A stretch of DNA of 64,000 bases from Gordius sp. MW1 (taxonomy: Eukaryota; Nematomorpha; Gordioida; Gordea; Gordiidae). Under the pieces are notes generated by a model, which ran no database searches, was not told the origin of the DNA, and was given only the letters and a program-made list of their open reading frames with translations. The position numbers were made by a program, and so were the translations under genes. Below, piece by piece: positions 1 to 10,255 of this stretch; the first letter of the stretch is position 1, and every line of letters starts with the position of its first letter. The stretch is taken from NCBI GenBank assembly GCA_964036665.1, contig OZ038530.1:6710501-6774500 (forward strand). Direction: 5' to 3'.

Positions 1-6
1 ACCAAC

Positions 7-124
7 GGTTACGACCATATCACGTTGAAAACACCGGTTCCCTTCCGAACACCGAAGTTAAGCAACGTTGAGCCCGGTTAGTACTTGGATGGGTGACCGC
101 TTGGGAATCCCGGGTGTTGTAACC
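7..124 (+). rRNA. 5S rRNA gene, copy 1 (consensus, reference copy)
   Basis: 5S rRNA is the small RNA of the large ribosomal subunit, made by RNA polymerase III. The 118-nt gene folds as the family requires: helix I pairs 7-15 with 116-124 (nine pairs, one G-U), helix II pairs 22-27 with 63-68, the base of helix III pairs 35-38 with 51-54, and helix V pairs 72-77 with 110-115. The conserved AAGTTAAGC and TACTTGGATGGGTGACC segments are present. A T-run starts at 125, so the RNA probably ends with one or more extra U. The start is the first base of helix I. Its spacer has A384, A512 and T526. This copy is the reference for all variant calls below. Confidence 0.98.
55..70 (+). promoter_or_regulatory. 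Box A of the internal 5S promoter (copy 1)
   Basis: Gene positions 49-64, beginning AAGTTAAGC, match the box A part of the internal control region that TFIIIA and TFIIIC read in 5S genes. The other parts should lie at about 72-78 (intermediate element) and 86-104 (box C, TGGATGGGTGACC). Boundaries are taken from the known family layout. The A55T, A54T and copy 91 deletion variants fall inside this box. Confidence 0.8.
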
Positions 125-129
125 TTTTT
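125..129 (+). terminator. RNA polymerase III oligo-T terminator (copy 1)
   Basis: Five T directly follow the last base of helix I, the standard Pol III stop signal. A second run of seven T lies at 135-141 as a back-up (CTTTTTTG); it is broken to TTTCTT in the C133 spacers. The primary T-run is kept after every copy, including the defective ones. Confidence 0.93.
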
Positions 130-160
130 AAATACTTTTTTGAATCCAGTTACGATCAGG

Positions 161-187
161 GGCGATCCTTAGCACATAGGGGACGCC
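161..187 (+). other. Conserved spacer hairpin 1
   Basis: GGCG (161-164) pairs with CGCC (184-187), then an A/A mismatch, then TCCTTA (166-171) pairs with TAGGGG (177-182, two G-U pairs) around the loop GCACA. It lies 37 nt after the gene end, past the terminator, so it would be transcribed only by read-through or by an independent promoter. It is present in every repeat; C157G in copies 2, 9 and 21 breaks one pair. Function unknown. Confidence 0.6.
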
Positions 188-266
188 GTAGGAATATATT
201 TGAGAATTAATTTTTAATTTTAAAGCGCCATTTACGGAGATTTAGGGATTTTATAGTATTTTGCGT

Positions 267-293
267 CGGACAGAATGCTAGGCTAGGTGTCCG
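267..293 (+). other. Conserved spacer hairpin 2
   Basis: CGGACA (267-272) is an exact inverted repeat of TGTCCG (288-293) with a 15-nt loop containing a CTAGGCTAG repeat. Loop changes occur (copies 68, 69, 73, 74, 89, 90), while the stem is almost invariant; copy 95 changes one stem base (T to C). A 6-bp stem could be chance. Confidence 0.45.
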
Positions 294-389
294 CCCTCAA
301 CGGAATTCACGTATTGGCGTCTGAAAGGGAGTGAGTAAATCGAGAACGCGATAATAAAACTGCGTCGAGCTGTATAATTACTACCTAAC

Positions 390-429
390 AATCAAAAAGT
401 TACATATTCAATCAAAAAGTTACATATTC
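390..429 (+). repeat. Tandem 20-bp duplication in the spacer
   Basis: The 20-mer AATCAAAAAGTTACATATTC occurs twice in direct succession (390-409, 410-429). In G384 repeats the first copy begins GATC. Ten repeats (40, 45, 52, 55, 60, 63, 66, 80, 85, 110) have only one copy, giving 543-bp repeats. In copies 89-91 the first unit has lost two A. This is ordinary slippage-type length variation. Confidence 0.95.
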
Positions 430-540
430 CTCGCATTGCGTCATTGATTAGGACAAAATACACACATTTCGATGCCCTCCCCTCGATTTTAAATGATAAT
501 ACATGGGTGGGAAATAAAAAAGTAGGAATCTTGCCTGATT

Positions 541-546
541 TATAAG
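541..546 (+). promoter_or_regulatory. TATA element at -29 of copy 2
   Basis: TATAAG lies at -29 to -24 of the gene starting at 570, inside TTTATAAGC. Insect 5S genes are known to need upstream sequence near -30 besides the internal promoter, and this position fits. The same element sits at -29 of all 114 genes whose upstream region is in the window. Activity is inferred from position and conservation. Confidence 0.75.
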
Positions 547-569
547 CACAATTTTCGCTTTTAACCAAC

Positions 570-687
570 GGTTACGACCATATCACGTTGAAAACACCGG
601 TTCCCTTCCGAACACCGAAGTTAAGCAACGTTGAGCCCGGTTAGTACTTGGATGGGTGACCGCTTGGGAATCCCGGGTGTTGTAACC
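570..687 (+). rRNA. 5S rRNA gene, copy 2
   Basis: Consensus gene. Its spacer has G157, which creates a BamHI site and breaks one pair of hairpin 1, plus G384, T512 and A526. Same type as copies 9 and 21. Confidence 0.97.
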
Positions 688-1132
688 TTTTTAAATACTT
701 TTTTGAATCCAGTTACGATCAGGGGGGATCCTTAGCACATAGGGGACGCCGTAGGAATATATTTGAGAATTAATTTTTAATTTTAAAGCGCCATTTACGG
801 AGATTTAGGGATTTTATAGTATTTTGCGTCGGACAGAATGCTAGGCTAGGTGTCCGCCCTCAACGGAATTCACGTATTGGCGTCTGAAAGGGAGTGAGTA
901 AATCGAGAACGCGATAATAAAACTGCGTCGAGCTGTATAATTACTACCTAACGATCAAAAAGTTACATATTCAATCAAAAAGTTACATATTCCTCGCATT
1001 GCGTCATTGATTAGGACAAAATACACACATTTCGATGCCCTCCCCTCGATTTTAAATGATAATACATGGGTGGGAAATAATAAAGTAGGAATCTAGCCTG
1101 ATTTATAAGCACAATTTTCGCTTTTAACCAAC

Positions 1133-1250
1133 GGTTACGACCATATCACGTTGAAAACACCGGTTCCCTTCCGAACACCTAAGTTAAGCAACGTTGAGCC
1201 CGGTTAGTACTTGGATGGGTGACCGCTTGGGAATCCCGGGTGTTGTAACC
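1133..1250 (+). rRNA. 5S rRNA gene, copy 3 (G48T)
   Basis: One change, G48T (CACCTAAG), removes the closing C-G pair of helix III just before box A. The spacer has A384 and T478 (CCCCTTGAT). Same type as copies 10 and 22; it always follows a BamHI-type repeat. Confidence 0.95.
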
Positions 1251-1695
1251 TTTTTAAATACTTTTTTGAATCCAGTTACGATCAGGGGCGATCCTTAGCA
1301 CATAGGGGACGCCGTAGGAATATATTTGAGAATTAATTTTTAATTTTAAAGCGCCATTTACGGAGATTTAGGGATTTTATAGTATTTTGCGTCGGACAGA
1401 ATGCTAGGCTAGGTGTCCGCCCTCAACGGAATTCACGTATTGGCGTCTGAAAGGGAGTGAGTAAATCGAGAACGCGATAATAAAACTGCGTCGAGCTGTA
1501 TAATTACTACCTAACAATCAAAAAGTTACATATTCAATCAAAAAGTTACATATTCCTCGCATTGCGTCATTGATTAGGACAAAATACACACATTTCGATG
1601 CCCTCCCCTTGATTTTAAATGATAATACATGGGTGGGAAATAAAAAAGTAGGAATCTTGCCTGATTTATAAGCACAATTTTCGCTTTTAACCAAC

Positions 1696-1813
1696 GGTTA
1701 CGACCATATCACGTTGAAAACACCGGTTCCCTTCCGAACACCGAAGTTAAGCAACGTTGAGCCCGGTTAGTACTTGGATGGGTGACCGCTTGGGAATCCC
1801 GGGTGTTGTAACC
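1696..1813 (+). rRNA. 5S rRNA gene, copy 4
   Basis: Consensus gene; spacer A384, A512, T526, as in copy 1. Confidence 0.97.
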
Positions 1814-2258
1814 TTTTTAAATACTTTTTTGAATCCAGTTACGATCAGGGGCGATCCTTAGCACATAGGGGACGCCGTAGGAATATATTTGAGAATTAAT
1901 TTTTAATTTTAAAGCGCCATTTACGGAGATTTAGGGATTTTATAGTATTTTGCGTCGGACAGAATGCTAGGCTAGGTGTCCGCCCTCAACGGAATTCACG
2001 TATTGGCGTCTGAAAGGGAGTGAGTAAATCGAGAACGCGATAATAAAACTGCGTCGAGCTGTATAATTACTACCTAACAATCAAAAAGTTACATATTCAA
2101 TCAAAAAGTTACATATTCCTCGCATTGCGTCATTGATTAGGACAAAATACACACATTTCGATGCCCTCCCCTCGATTTTAAATGATAATACATGGGTGGG
2201 AAATAAAAAAGTAGGAATCTTGCCTGATTTATAAGCACAATTTTCGCTTTTAACCAAC

Positions 2259-2376
2259 GGTTACGACCATATCACGTTGAAAACACCGGTTCCCTTCCGA
2301 ACACCGAAGTTAAGCAACGTTGAGCCCGGTTAGTACTTGGATGGGTGACCGCTTGGGAATCCCGGGTGTTGTAACC
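2259..2376 (+). rRNA. 5S rRNA gene, copy 5
   Basis: Consensus gene; spacer C232 (TTACGGCGA), G384, T512, T526. Same type as copies 12 and 27. Confidence 0.97.
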
Positions 2377-2821
2377 TTTTTAAATACTTTTTTGAATCCA
2401 GTTACGATCAGGGGCGATCCTTAGCACATAGGGGACGCCGTAGGAATATATTTGAGAATTAATTTTTAATTTTAAAGCGCCATTTACGGCGATTTAGGGA
2501 TTTTATAGTATTTTGCGTCGGACAGAATGCTAGGCTAGGTGTCCGCCCTCAACGGAATTCACGTATTGGCGTCTGAAAGGGAGTGAGTAAATCGAGAACG
2601 CGATAATAAAACTGCGTCGAGCTGTATAATTACTACCTAACGATCAAAAAGTTACATATTCAATCAAAAAGTTACATATTCCTCGCATTGCGTCATTGAT
2701 TAGGACAAAATACACACATTTCGATGCCCTCCCCTCGATTTTAAATGATAATACATGGGTGGGAAATAATAAAGTAGGAATCTTGCCTGATTTATAAGCA
2801 CAATTTTCGCTTTTAACCAAC

Positions 2822-2939
2822 GGTTACGACCATATCACGTTGAAAACACCGGTTCCCTTCCGAACACCGAAGTTAAGCAACGTTGAGCCCGGTTAGTACT
2901 TGGATGGGTGACCGCTTGGGAATCCCGGGTGTTGTAACC
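2822..2939 (+). rRNA. 5S rRNA gene, copy 6
   Basis: Consensus gene; spacer A384, A512, with a private G-to-T at +344 (GAACGCTATAA). Confidence 0.97.
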
Positions 2940-3384
2940 TTTTTAAATACTTTTTTGAATCCAGTTACGATCAGGGGCGATCCTTAGCACATAGGGGACG
3001 CCGTAGGAATATATTTGAGAATTAATTTTTAATTTTAAAGCGCCATTTACGGAGATTTAGGGATTTTATAGTATTTTGCGTCGGACAGAATGCTAGGCTA
3101 GGTGTCCGCCCTCAACGGAATTCACGTATTGGCGTCTGAAAGGGAGTGAGTAAATCGAGAACGCTATAATAAAACTGCGTCGAGCTGTATAATTACTACC
3201 TAACAATCAAAAAGTTACATATTCAATCAAAAAGTTACATATTCCTCGCATTGCGTCATTGATTAGGACAAAATACACACATTTCGATGCCCTCCCCTCG
3301 ATTTTAAATGATAATACATGGGTGGGAAATAAAAAAGTAGGAATCTTGCCTGATTTATAAGCACAATTTTCGCTTTTAACCAAC

Positions 3385-3502
3385 GGTTACGACCATATCA
3401 CGTTGAAAACACCGGTTCCCTTCCGAACACCGAAGTTAAGCAACGTTGAGCCCGGTTAGTACTTGGATGGGTGACCGCTTGGGAATCCCGGGTGTTGTAA
3501 CC
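3385..3502 (+). rRNA. 5S rRNA gene, copy 7
   Basis: Consensus gene; spacer G384, T512, A526, like copy 2 but without the BamHI change. Confidence 0.97.
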
Positions 3503-3947
3503 TTTTTAAATACTTTTTTGAATCCAGTTACGATCAGGGGCGATCCTTAGCACATAGGGGACGCCGTAGGAATATATTTGAGAATTAATTTTTAATTTTA
3601 AAGCGCCATTTACGGAGATTTAGGGATTTTATAGTATTTTGCGTCGGACAGAATGCTAGGCTAGGTGTCCGCCCTCAACGGAATTCACGTATTGGCGTCT
3701 GAAAGGGAGTGAGTAAATCGAGAACGCGATAATAAAACTGCGTCGAGCTGTATAATTACTACCTAACGATCAAAAAGTTACATATTCAATCAAAAAGTTA
3801 CATATTCCTCGCATTGCGTCATTGATTAGGACAAAATACACACATTTCGATGCCCTCCCCTCGATTTTAAATGATAATACATGGGTGGGAAATAATAAAG
3901 TAGGAATCTAGCCTGATTTATAAGCACAATTTTCGCTTTTAACCAAC

Positions 3948-4065
3948 GGTTACGACCATATCACGTTGAAAACACCGGTTCCCTTCCGAACACCGAAGTT
4001 AAGCAACGTTGAGCCCGGTTAGTACTTGGATGGGTGACCGCTTGGGAATCCCGGGTGTTGTAACC
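3948..4065 (+). rRNA. 5S rRNA gene, copy 8
   Basis: Consensus gene; spacer A384, A512, T526. First repeat of a five-repeat block matching copies 1-5. Confidence 0.97.
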
Positions 4066-4510
4066 TTTTTAAATACTTTTTTGAATCCAGTTACGATCAG
4101 GGGCGATCCTTAGCACATAGGGGACGCCGTAGGAATATATTTGAGAATTAATTTTTAATTTTAAAGCGCCATTTACGGAGATTTAGGGATTTTATAGTAT
4201 TTTGCGTCGGACAGAATGCTAGGCTAGGTGTCCGCCCTCAACGGAATTCACGTATTGGCGTCTGAAAGGGAGTGAGTAAATCGAGAACGCGATAATAAAA
4301 CTGCGTCGAGCTGTATAATTACTACCTAACAATCAAAAAGTTACATATTCAATCAAAAAGTTACATATTCCTCGCATTGCGTCATTGATTAGGACAAAAT
4401 ACACACATTTCGATGCCCTCCCCTCGATTTTAAATGATAATACATGGGTGGGAAATAAAAAAGTAGGAATCTTGCCTGATTTATAAGCACAATTTTCGCT
4501 TTTAACCAAC

Positions 4511-4628
4511 GGTTACGACCATATCACGTTGAAAACACCGGTTCCCTTCCGAACACCGAAGTTAAGCAACGTTGAGCCCGGTTAGTACTTGGATGGGTGA
4601 CCGCTTGGGAATCCCGGGTGTTGTAACC
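4511..4628 (+). rRNA. 5S rRNA gene, copy 9
   Basis: Consensus gene; BamHI-type spacer (G157, G384, T512, A526), counterpart of copy 2. Confidence 0.97.
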
Positions 4629-5073
4629 TTTTTAAATACTTTTTTGAATCCAGTTACGATCAGGGGGGATCCTTAGCACATAGGGGACGCCGTAGGAATA
4701 TATTTGAGAATTAATTTTTAATTTTAAAGCGCCATTTACGGAGATTTAGGGATTTTATAGTATTTTGCGTCGGACAGAATGCTAGGCTAGGTGTCCGCCC
4801 TCAACGGAATTCACGTATTGGCGTCTGAAAGGGAGTGAGTAAATCGAGAACGCGATAATAAAACTGCGTCGAGCTGTATAATTACTACCTAACGATCAAA
4901 AAGTTACATATTCAATCAAAAAGTTACATATTCCTCGCATTGCGTCATTGATTAGGACAAAATACACACATTTCGATGCCCTCCCCTCGATTTTAAATGA
5001 TAATACATGGGTGGGAAATAATAAAGTAGGAATCTAGCCTGATTTATAAGCACAATTTTCGCTTTTAACCAAC

Positions 5074-5191
5074 GGTTACGACCATATCACGTTGAAAACA
5101 CCGGTTCCCTTCCGAACACCTAAGTTAAGCAACGTTGAGCCCGGTTAGTACTTGGATGGGTGACCGCTTGGGAATCCCGGGTGTTGTAACC
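5074..5191 (+). rRNA. 5S rRNA gene, copy 10 (G48T)
   Basis: Carries G48T at the base of helix III and T478 in the spacer, counterpart of copy 3. Confidence 0.95.
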
Positions 5192-5636
5192 TTTTTAAAT
5201 ACTTTTTTGAATCCAGTTACGATCAGGGGCGATCCTTAGCACATAGGGGACGCCGTAGGAATATATTTGAGAATTAATTTTTAATTTTAAAGCGCCATTT
5301 ACGGAGATTTAGGGATTTTATAGTATTTTGCGTCGGACAGAATGCTAGGCTAGGTGTCCGCCCTCAACGGAATTCACGTATTGGCGTCTGAAAGGGAGTG
5401 AGTAAATCGAGAACGCGATAATAAAACTGCGTCGAGCTGTATAATTACTACCTAACAATCAAAAAGTTACATATTCAATCAAAAAGTTACATATTCCTCG
5501 CATTGCGTCATTGATTAGGACAAAATACACACATTTCGATGCCCTCCCCTTGATTTTAAATGATAATACATGGGTGGGAAATAAAAAAGTAGGAATCTTG
5601 CCTGATTTATAAGCACAATTTTCGCTTTTAACCAAC

Positions 5637-5754
5637 GGTTACGACCATATCACGTTGAAAACACCGGTTCCCTTCCGAACACCGAAGTTAAGCAACGTTG
5701 AGCCCGGTTAGTACTTGGATGGGTGACCGCTTGGGAATCCCGGGTGTTGTAACC
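5637..5754 (+). rRNA. 5S rRNA gene, copy 11
   Basis: Consensus gene; spacer A384, A512, counterpart of copy 4. Confidence 0.97.
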
Positions 5755-6199
5755 TTTTTAAATACTTTTTTGAATCCAGTTACGATCAGGGGCGATCCTT
5801 AGCACATAGGGGACGCCGTAGGAATATATTTGAGAATTAATTTTTAATTTTAAAGCGCCATTTACGGAGATTTAGGGATTTTATAGTATTTTGCGTCGGA
5901 CAGAATGCTAGGCTAGGTGTCCGCCCTCAACGGAATTCACGTATTGGCGTCTGAAAGGGAGTGAGTAAATCGAGAACGCGATAATAAAACTGCGTCGAGC
6001 TGTATAATTACTACCTAACAATCAAAAAGTTACATATTCAATCAAAAAGTTACATATTCCTCGCATTGCGTCATTGATTAGGACAAAATACACACATTTC
6101 GATGCCCTCCCCTCGATTTTAAATGATAATACATGGGTGGGAAATAAAAAAGTAGGAATCTTGCCTGATTTATAAGCACAATTTTCGCTTTTAACCAAC

Positions 6200-6317
6200 G
6201 GTTACGACCATATCACGTTGAAAACACCGGTTCCCTTCCGAACACCGAAGTTAAGCAACGTTGAGCCCGGTTAGTACTTGGATGGGTGACCGCTTGGGAA
6301 TCCCGGGTGTTGTAACC
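6200..6317 (+). rRNA. 5S rRNA gene, copy 12
   Basis: Consensus gene; spacer C232, G384, T512. Closes the 1-5/8-12 duplication and opens the 12-19/27-34 duplication. Confidence 0.97.
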
Positions 6318-6762
6318 TTTTTAAATACTTTTTTGAATCCAGTTACGATCAGGGGCGATCCTTAGCACATAGGGGACGCCGTAGGAATATATTTGAGAAT
6401 TAATTTTTAATTTTAAAGCGCCATTTACGGCGATTTAGGGATTTTATAGTATTTTGCGTCGGACAGAATGCTAGGCTAGGTGTCCGCCCTCAACGGAATT
6501 CACGTATTGGCGTCTGAAAGGGAGTGAGTAAATCGAGAACGCGATAATAAAACTGCGTCGAGCTGTATAATTACTACCTAACGATCAAAAAGTTACATAT
6601 TCAATCAAAAAGTTACATATTCCTCGCATTGCGTCATTGATTAGGACAAAATACACACATTTCGATGCCCTCCCCTCGATTTTAAATGATAATACATGGG
6701 TGGGAAATAATAAAGTAGGAATCTTGCCTGATTTATAAGCACAATTTTCGCTTTTAACCAAC

Positions 6763-6880
6763 GGTTACGACCATATCACGTTGAAAACACCGGTTCCCTT
6801 CCGAACACCGAAGTTAAGCAACGTTGAGCCCGGTTAGTACTTGGATGGGTGACCGCTTGGGAATCCCGGGTGTTGTAACC
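6763..6880 (+). rRNA. 5S rRNA gene, copy 13
   Basis: Consensus gene; spacer C133 (second T-run broken), G384, GCCTTCCC in place of GCCCTCCC, A512. Confidence 0.97.
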
Positions 6881-7325
6881 TTTTTAAATACTTTCTTGAA
6901 TCCAGTTACGATCAGGGGCGATCCTTAGCACATAGGGGACGCCGTAGGAATATATTTGAGAATTAATTTTTAATTTTAAAGCGCCATTTACGGAGATTTA
7001 GGGATTTTATAGTATTTTGCGTCGGACAGAATGCTAGGCTAGGTGTCCGCCCTCAACGGAATTCACGTATTGGCGTCTGAAAGGGAGTGAGTAAATCGAG
7101 AACGCGATAATAAAACTGCGTCGAGCTGTATAATTACTACCTAACGATCAAAAAGTTACATATTCAATCAAAAAGTTACATATTCCTCGCATTGCGTCAT
7201 TGATTAGGACAAAATACACACATTTCGATGCCTTCCCCTCGATTTTAAATGATAATACATGGGTGGGAAATAAAAAAGTAGGAATCTTGCCTGATTTATA
7301 AGCACAATTTTCGCTTTTAACCAAC

Positions 7326-7443
7326 GGTTACGACCATATCACGTTGAAAACACCGGTTCCCTTCCGAACACCGAAGTTAAGCAACGTTGAGCCCGGTTAG
7401 TACTTGGATGGGTGACCGCTTGGGAATCCCGGGTGTTGTAACC
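7326..7443 (+). rRNA. 5S rRNA gene, copy 14
   Basis: Consensus gene; spacer GAATATAG for GAATCCAG at +140, G384, A494, T512. Confidence 0.97.
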
Positions 7444-7888
7444 TTTTTAAATACTTTTTTGAATATAGTTACGATCAGGGGCGATCCTTAGCACATAGGG
7501 GACGCCGTAGGAATATATTTGAGAATTAATTTTTAATTTTAAAGCGCCATTTACGGAGATTTAGGGATTTTATAGTATTTTGCGTCGGACAGAATGCTAG
7601 GCTAGGTGTCCGCCCTCAACGGAATTCACGTATTGGCGTCTGAAAGGGAGTGAGTAAATCGAGAACGCGATAATAAAACTGCGTCGAGCTGTATAATTAC
7701 TACCTAACGATCAAAAAGTTACATATTCAATCAAAAAGTTACATATTCCTCGCATTGCGTCATTGATTAGGACAAAATACACACATTTCGATGCCCTCCC
7801 CTCGATTTTAAATGATAAAACATGGGTGGGAAATAATAAAGTAGGAATCTTGCCTGATTTATAAGCACAATTTTCGCTTTTAACCAAC

Positions 7889-8006
7889 GGTTACGACCAT
7901 ATCACGTTGAAAACACCGGTTCCCTTCCGAACACCGAAGTTAAGCAACGTTGAGCCCGGTTAGTACTTGGATGGGTGACCGCTTGGGAATCCCGGGTGTT
8001 GTAACC
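7889..8006 (+). rRNA. 5S rRNA gene, copy 15
   Basis: Consensus gene; spacer C133, G384, T436 (GCGTTATT), A512. Confidence 0.97.
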
Positions 8007-8451
8007 TTTTTAAATACTTTCTTGAATCCAGTTACGATCAGGGGCGATCCTTAGCACATAGGGGACGCCGTAGGAATATATTTGAGAATTAATTTTTAAT
8101 TTTAAAGCGCCATTTACGGAGATTTAGGGATTTTATAGTATTTTGCGTCGGACAGAATGCTAGGCTAGGTGTCCGCCCTCAACGGAATTCACGTATTGGC
8201 GTCTGAAAGGGAGTGAGTAAATCGAGAACGCGATAATAAAACTGCGTCGAGCTGTATAATTACTACCTAACGATCAAAAAGTTACATATTCAATCAAAAA
8301 GTTACATATTCCTCGCATTGCGTTATTGATTAGGACAAAATACACACATTTCGATGCCCTCCCCTCGATTTTAAATGATAATACATGGGTGGGAAATAAA
8401 AAAGTAGGAATCTTGCCTGATTTATAAGCACAATTTTCGCTTTTAACCAAC

Positions 8452-8569
8452 GGTTACGACCATATCACGTTGAAAACACCGGTTCCCTTCCGAACACCGA
8501 AGTTAAGCAACGTTGAGCCCGGTTAGTACTTGGATGGGTGACCGCTTGGGAATCCCGGGTGTTGTAACC
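8452..8569 (+). rRNA. 5S rRNA gene, copy 16
   Basis: Consensus gene; spacer has a hairpin 2 loop change (AGAACGCT), GTCTGATAGGG, G384, A494, T512. Confidence 0.97.
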
Positions 8570-9014
8570 TTTTTAAATACTTTTTTGAATCCAGTTACGA
8601 TCAGGGGCGATCCTTAGCACATAGGGGACGCCGTAGGAATATATTTGAGAATTAATTTTTAATTTTAAAGCGCCATTTACGGAGATTTAGGGATTTTATA
8701 GTATTTTGCGTCGGACAGAACGCTAGGCTAGGTGTCCGCCCTCAACGGAATTCACGTATTGGCGTCTGATAGGGAGTGAGTAAATCGAGAACGCGATAAT
8801 AAAACTGCGTCGAGCTGTATAATTACTACCTAACGATCAAAAAGTTACATATTCAATCAAAAAGTTACATATTCCTCGCATTGCGTCATTGATTAGGACA
8901 AAATACACACATTTCGATGCCCTCCCCTCGATTTTAAATGATAAAACATGGGTGGGAAATAATAAAGTAGGAATCTTGCCTGATTTATAAGCACAATTTT
9001 CGCTTTTAACCAAC

Positions 9015-9132
9015 GGTTACGACCATATCACGTTGAAAACACCGGTTCCCTTCCGAACACCGAAGTTAAGCAACGTTGAGCCCGGTTAGTACTTGGATGG
9101 GTGACCGCTTGGGAATCCCGGGTGTTGTAACC
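9015..9132 (+). rRNA. 5S rRNA gene, copy 17
   Basis: Consensus gene; spacer C133, T436, A512, same type as copy 15. Confidence 0.97.
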
Positions 9133-9577
9133 TTTTTAAATACTTTCTTGAATCCAGTTACGATCAGGGGCGATCCTTAGCACATAGGGGACGCCGTAGG
9201 AATATATTTGAGAATTAATTTTTAATTTTAAAGCGCCATTTACGGAGATTTAGGGATTTTATAGTATTTTGCGTCGGACAGAATGCTAGGCTAGGTGTCC
9301 GCCCTCAACGGAATTCACGTATTGGCGTCTGAAAGGGAGTGAGTAAATCGAGAACGCGATAATAAAACTGCGTCGAGCTGTATAATTACTACCTAACGAT
9401 CAAAAAGTTACATATTCAATCAAAAAGTTACATATTCCTCGCATTGCGTTATTGATTAGGACAAAATACACACATTTCGATGCCCTCCCCTCGATTTTAA
9501 ATGATAATACATGGGTGGGAAATAAAAAAGTAGGAATCTTGCCTGATTTATAAGCACAATTTTCGCTTTTAACCAAC

Positions 9578-9695
9578 GGTTACGACCATATCACGTTGAA
9601 AACACCGGTTCCCTTCCGAACACCGAAGTTAAGCAACGTTGAGCCCGGTTAGTACTTGGATGGGTGACCGCTTGGGAATCCCGGGTGTTGTAACC
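9578..9695 (+). rRNA. 5S rRNA gene, copy 18
   Basis: Consensus gene; spacer C232, G384, A512. This spacer type precedes all ten delta-3 genes. Confidence 0.97.
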
Positions 9696-10140
9696 TTTTT
9701 AAATACTTTTTTGAATCCAGTTACGATCAGGGGCGATCCTTAGCACATAGGGGACGCCGTAGGAATATATTTGAGAATTAATTTTTAATTTTAAAGCGCC
9801 ATTTACGGCGATTTAGGGATTTTATAGTATTTTGCGTCGGACAGAATGCTAGGCTAGGTGTCCGCCCTCAACGGAATTCACGTATTGGCGTCTGAAAGGG
9901 AGTGAGTAAATCGAGAACGCGATAATAAAACTGCGTCGAGCTGTATAATTACTACCTAACGATCAAAAAGTTACATATTCAATCAAAAAGTTACATATTC
10001 CTCGCATTGCGTCATTGATTAGGACAAAATACACACATTTCGATGCCCTCCCCTCGATTTTAAATGATAATACATGGGTGGGAAATAAAAAAGTAGGAAT
10101 CTTGCCTGATTTATAAGCACAATTTTCGCTTTTAACCAAC

Positions 10141-10255
10141 GGTTACGACATCACGTTGAAAACACCGGTTCCCTTCCGAACACCGAAGTTAAGCAACGTT
10201 GAGCCCGGTTAATACTTGGATGGGTGACCGCTTGGGAATCCCGGGTGTTGTAAGC
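10141..10255 (+). rRNA. 5S rRNA gene, copy 19 (delta-3 variant, possible pseudogene)
   Basis: First delta-3 gene. Three bases are missing from the segment joining helix I to helix II (GACATCACG for GACCATATCACG), G75 is A (TTAATAC), and C117 is G (GTAAGC), which removes the second pair of helix I and creates a HindIII site with the terminator. The missing bases lie in loop A, the three-way junction of 5S RNA. TATA element, box A and terminator are intact, so it may be transcribed but is unlikely to make normal 5S RNA. Spacer has CTGAACGGG, GAACACG, T512; repeat length 560. Confidence 0.9.

Larger units (their letters stand above)
125..569 (+). other. Representative 445-bp non-transcribed spacer
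   Basis: This stretch between copies 1 and 2 stands for all spacers. In order it holds the oligo-T terminator (125), a second T-run (135), a 27-nt hairpin (161-187), an AT-rich segment (190-222), a second hairpin (267-293), an EcoRI site (302-307), a GA-rich block (321-345), a tandem 20-bp duplication (390-429) and a TATA element at -29 of the next gene (541-546). I see no ORF of useful length, tRNA, snRNA or spliced-leader gene on either strand. Every other spacer is a near copy with the differences given under each gene. Confidence 0.9.
7..2821 (+). repeat. Five-repeat block (copies 1-5), duplicated at 3948-6762
   Basis: Copies 1-5 and 8-12 share the same order of marked repeats (plain, BamHI-type, G48T, plain, C232) at an offset of 3941 bp, exactly seven 563-bp repeats. 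The first three recur as copies 20-22 at 10701-12389. Confidence 0.9.
3948..6762 (+). repeat. Five-repeat block (copies 8-12), partner of 7-2821
   Basis: Second member of the 2815-bp pair; all diagnostic sites agree with copies 1-5. Confidence 0.9.

Noticed and set aside
196..222. Origin of replication or matrix-attachment site in the AT-rich segment
   Set aside because: AT richness over about 27 bp is not enough evidence, and no recognisable element is present.
302..345. Possible - strand intron 3' splice site (CTCCCTTTCAG read on the - strand near +318)
   Set aside because: There is no donor, branch context or exon around it; a pyrimidine-rich stretch followed by AG is expected by chance.
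390..429. CRISPR-like or satellite array from the repeated 20-mer
   Set aside because: There are only two adjacent copies without spacers between them; this is a simple tandem duplication inside each 5S repeat.
125..569. A spliced-leader RNA gene in the 5S spacer, as in some nematodes
   Set aside because: The nematode SL1 sequence is not found on either strand. The AATTTTTAA stretch at 209-217 looks a little like an Sm site, but no leader followed by a good splice donor and no matching three-stem layout could be placed.
125..569. Linked snRNA, tRNA or histone gene in the spacer, as known in some animal 5S arrays
   Set aside because: I found no U1, U2 or U6 signature, no tRNA A/B boxes in register and no open reading frame. 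The GAATCC at 142-147 alone is not a B box.
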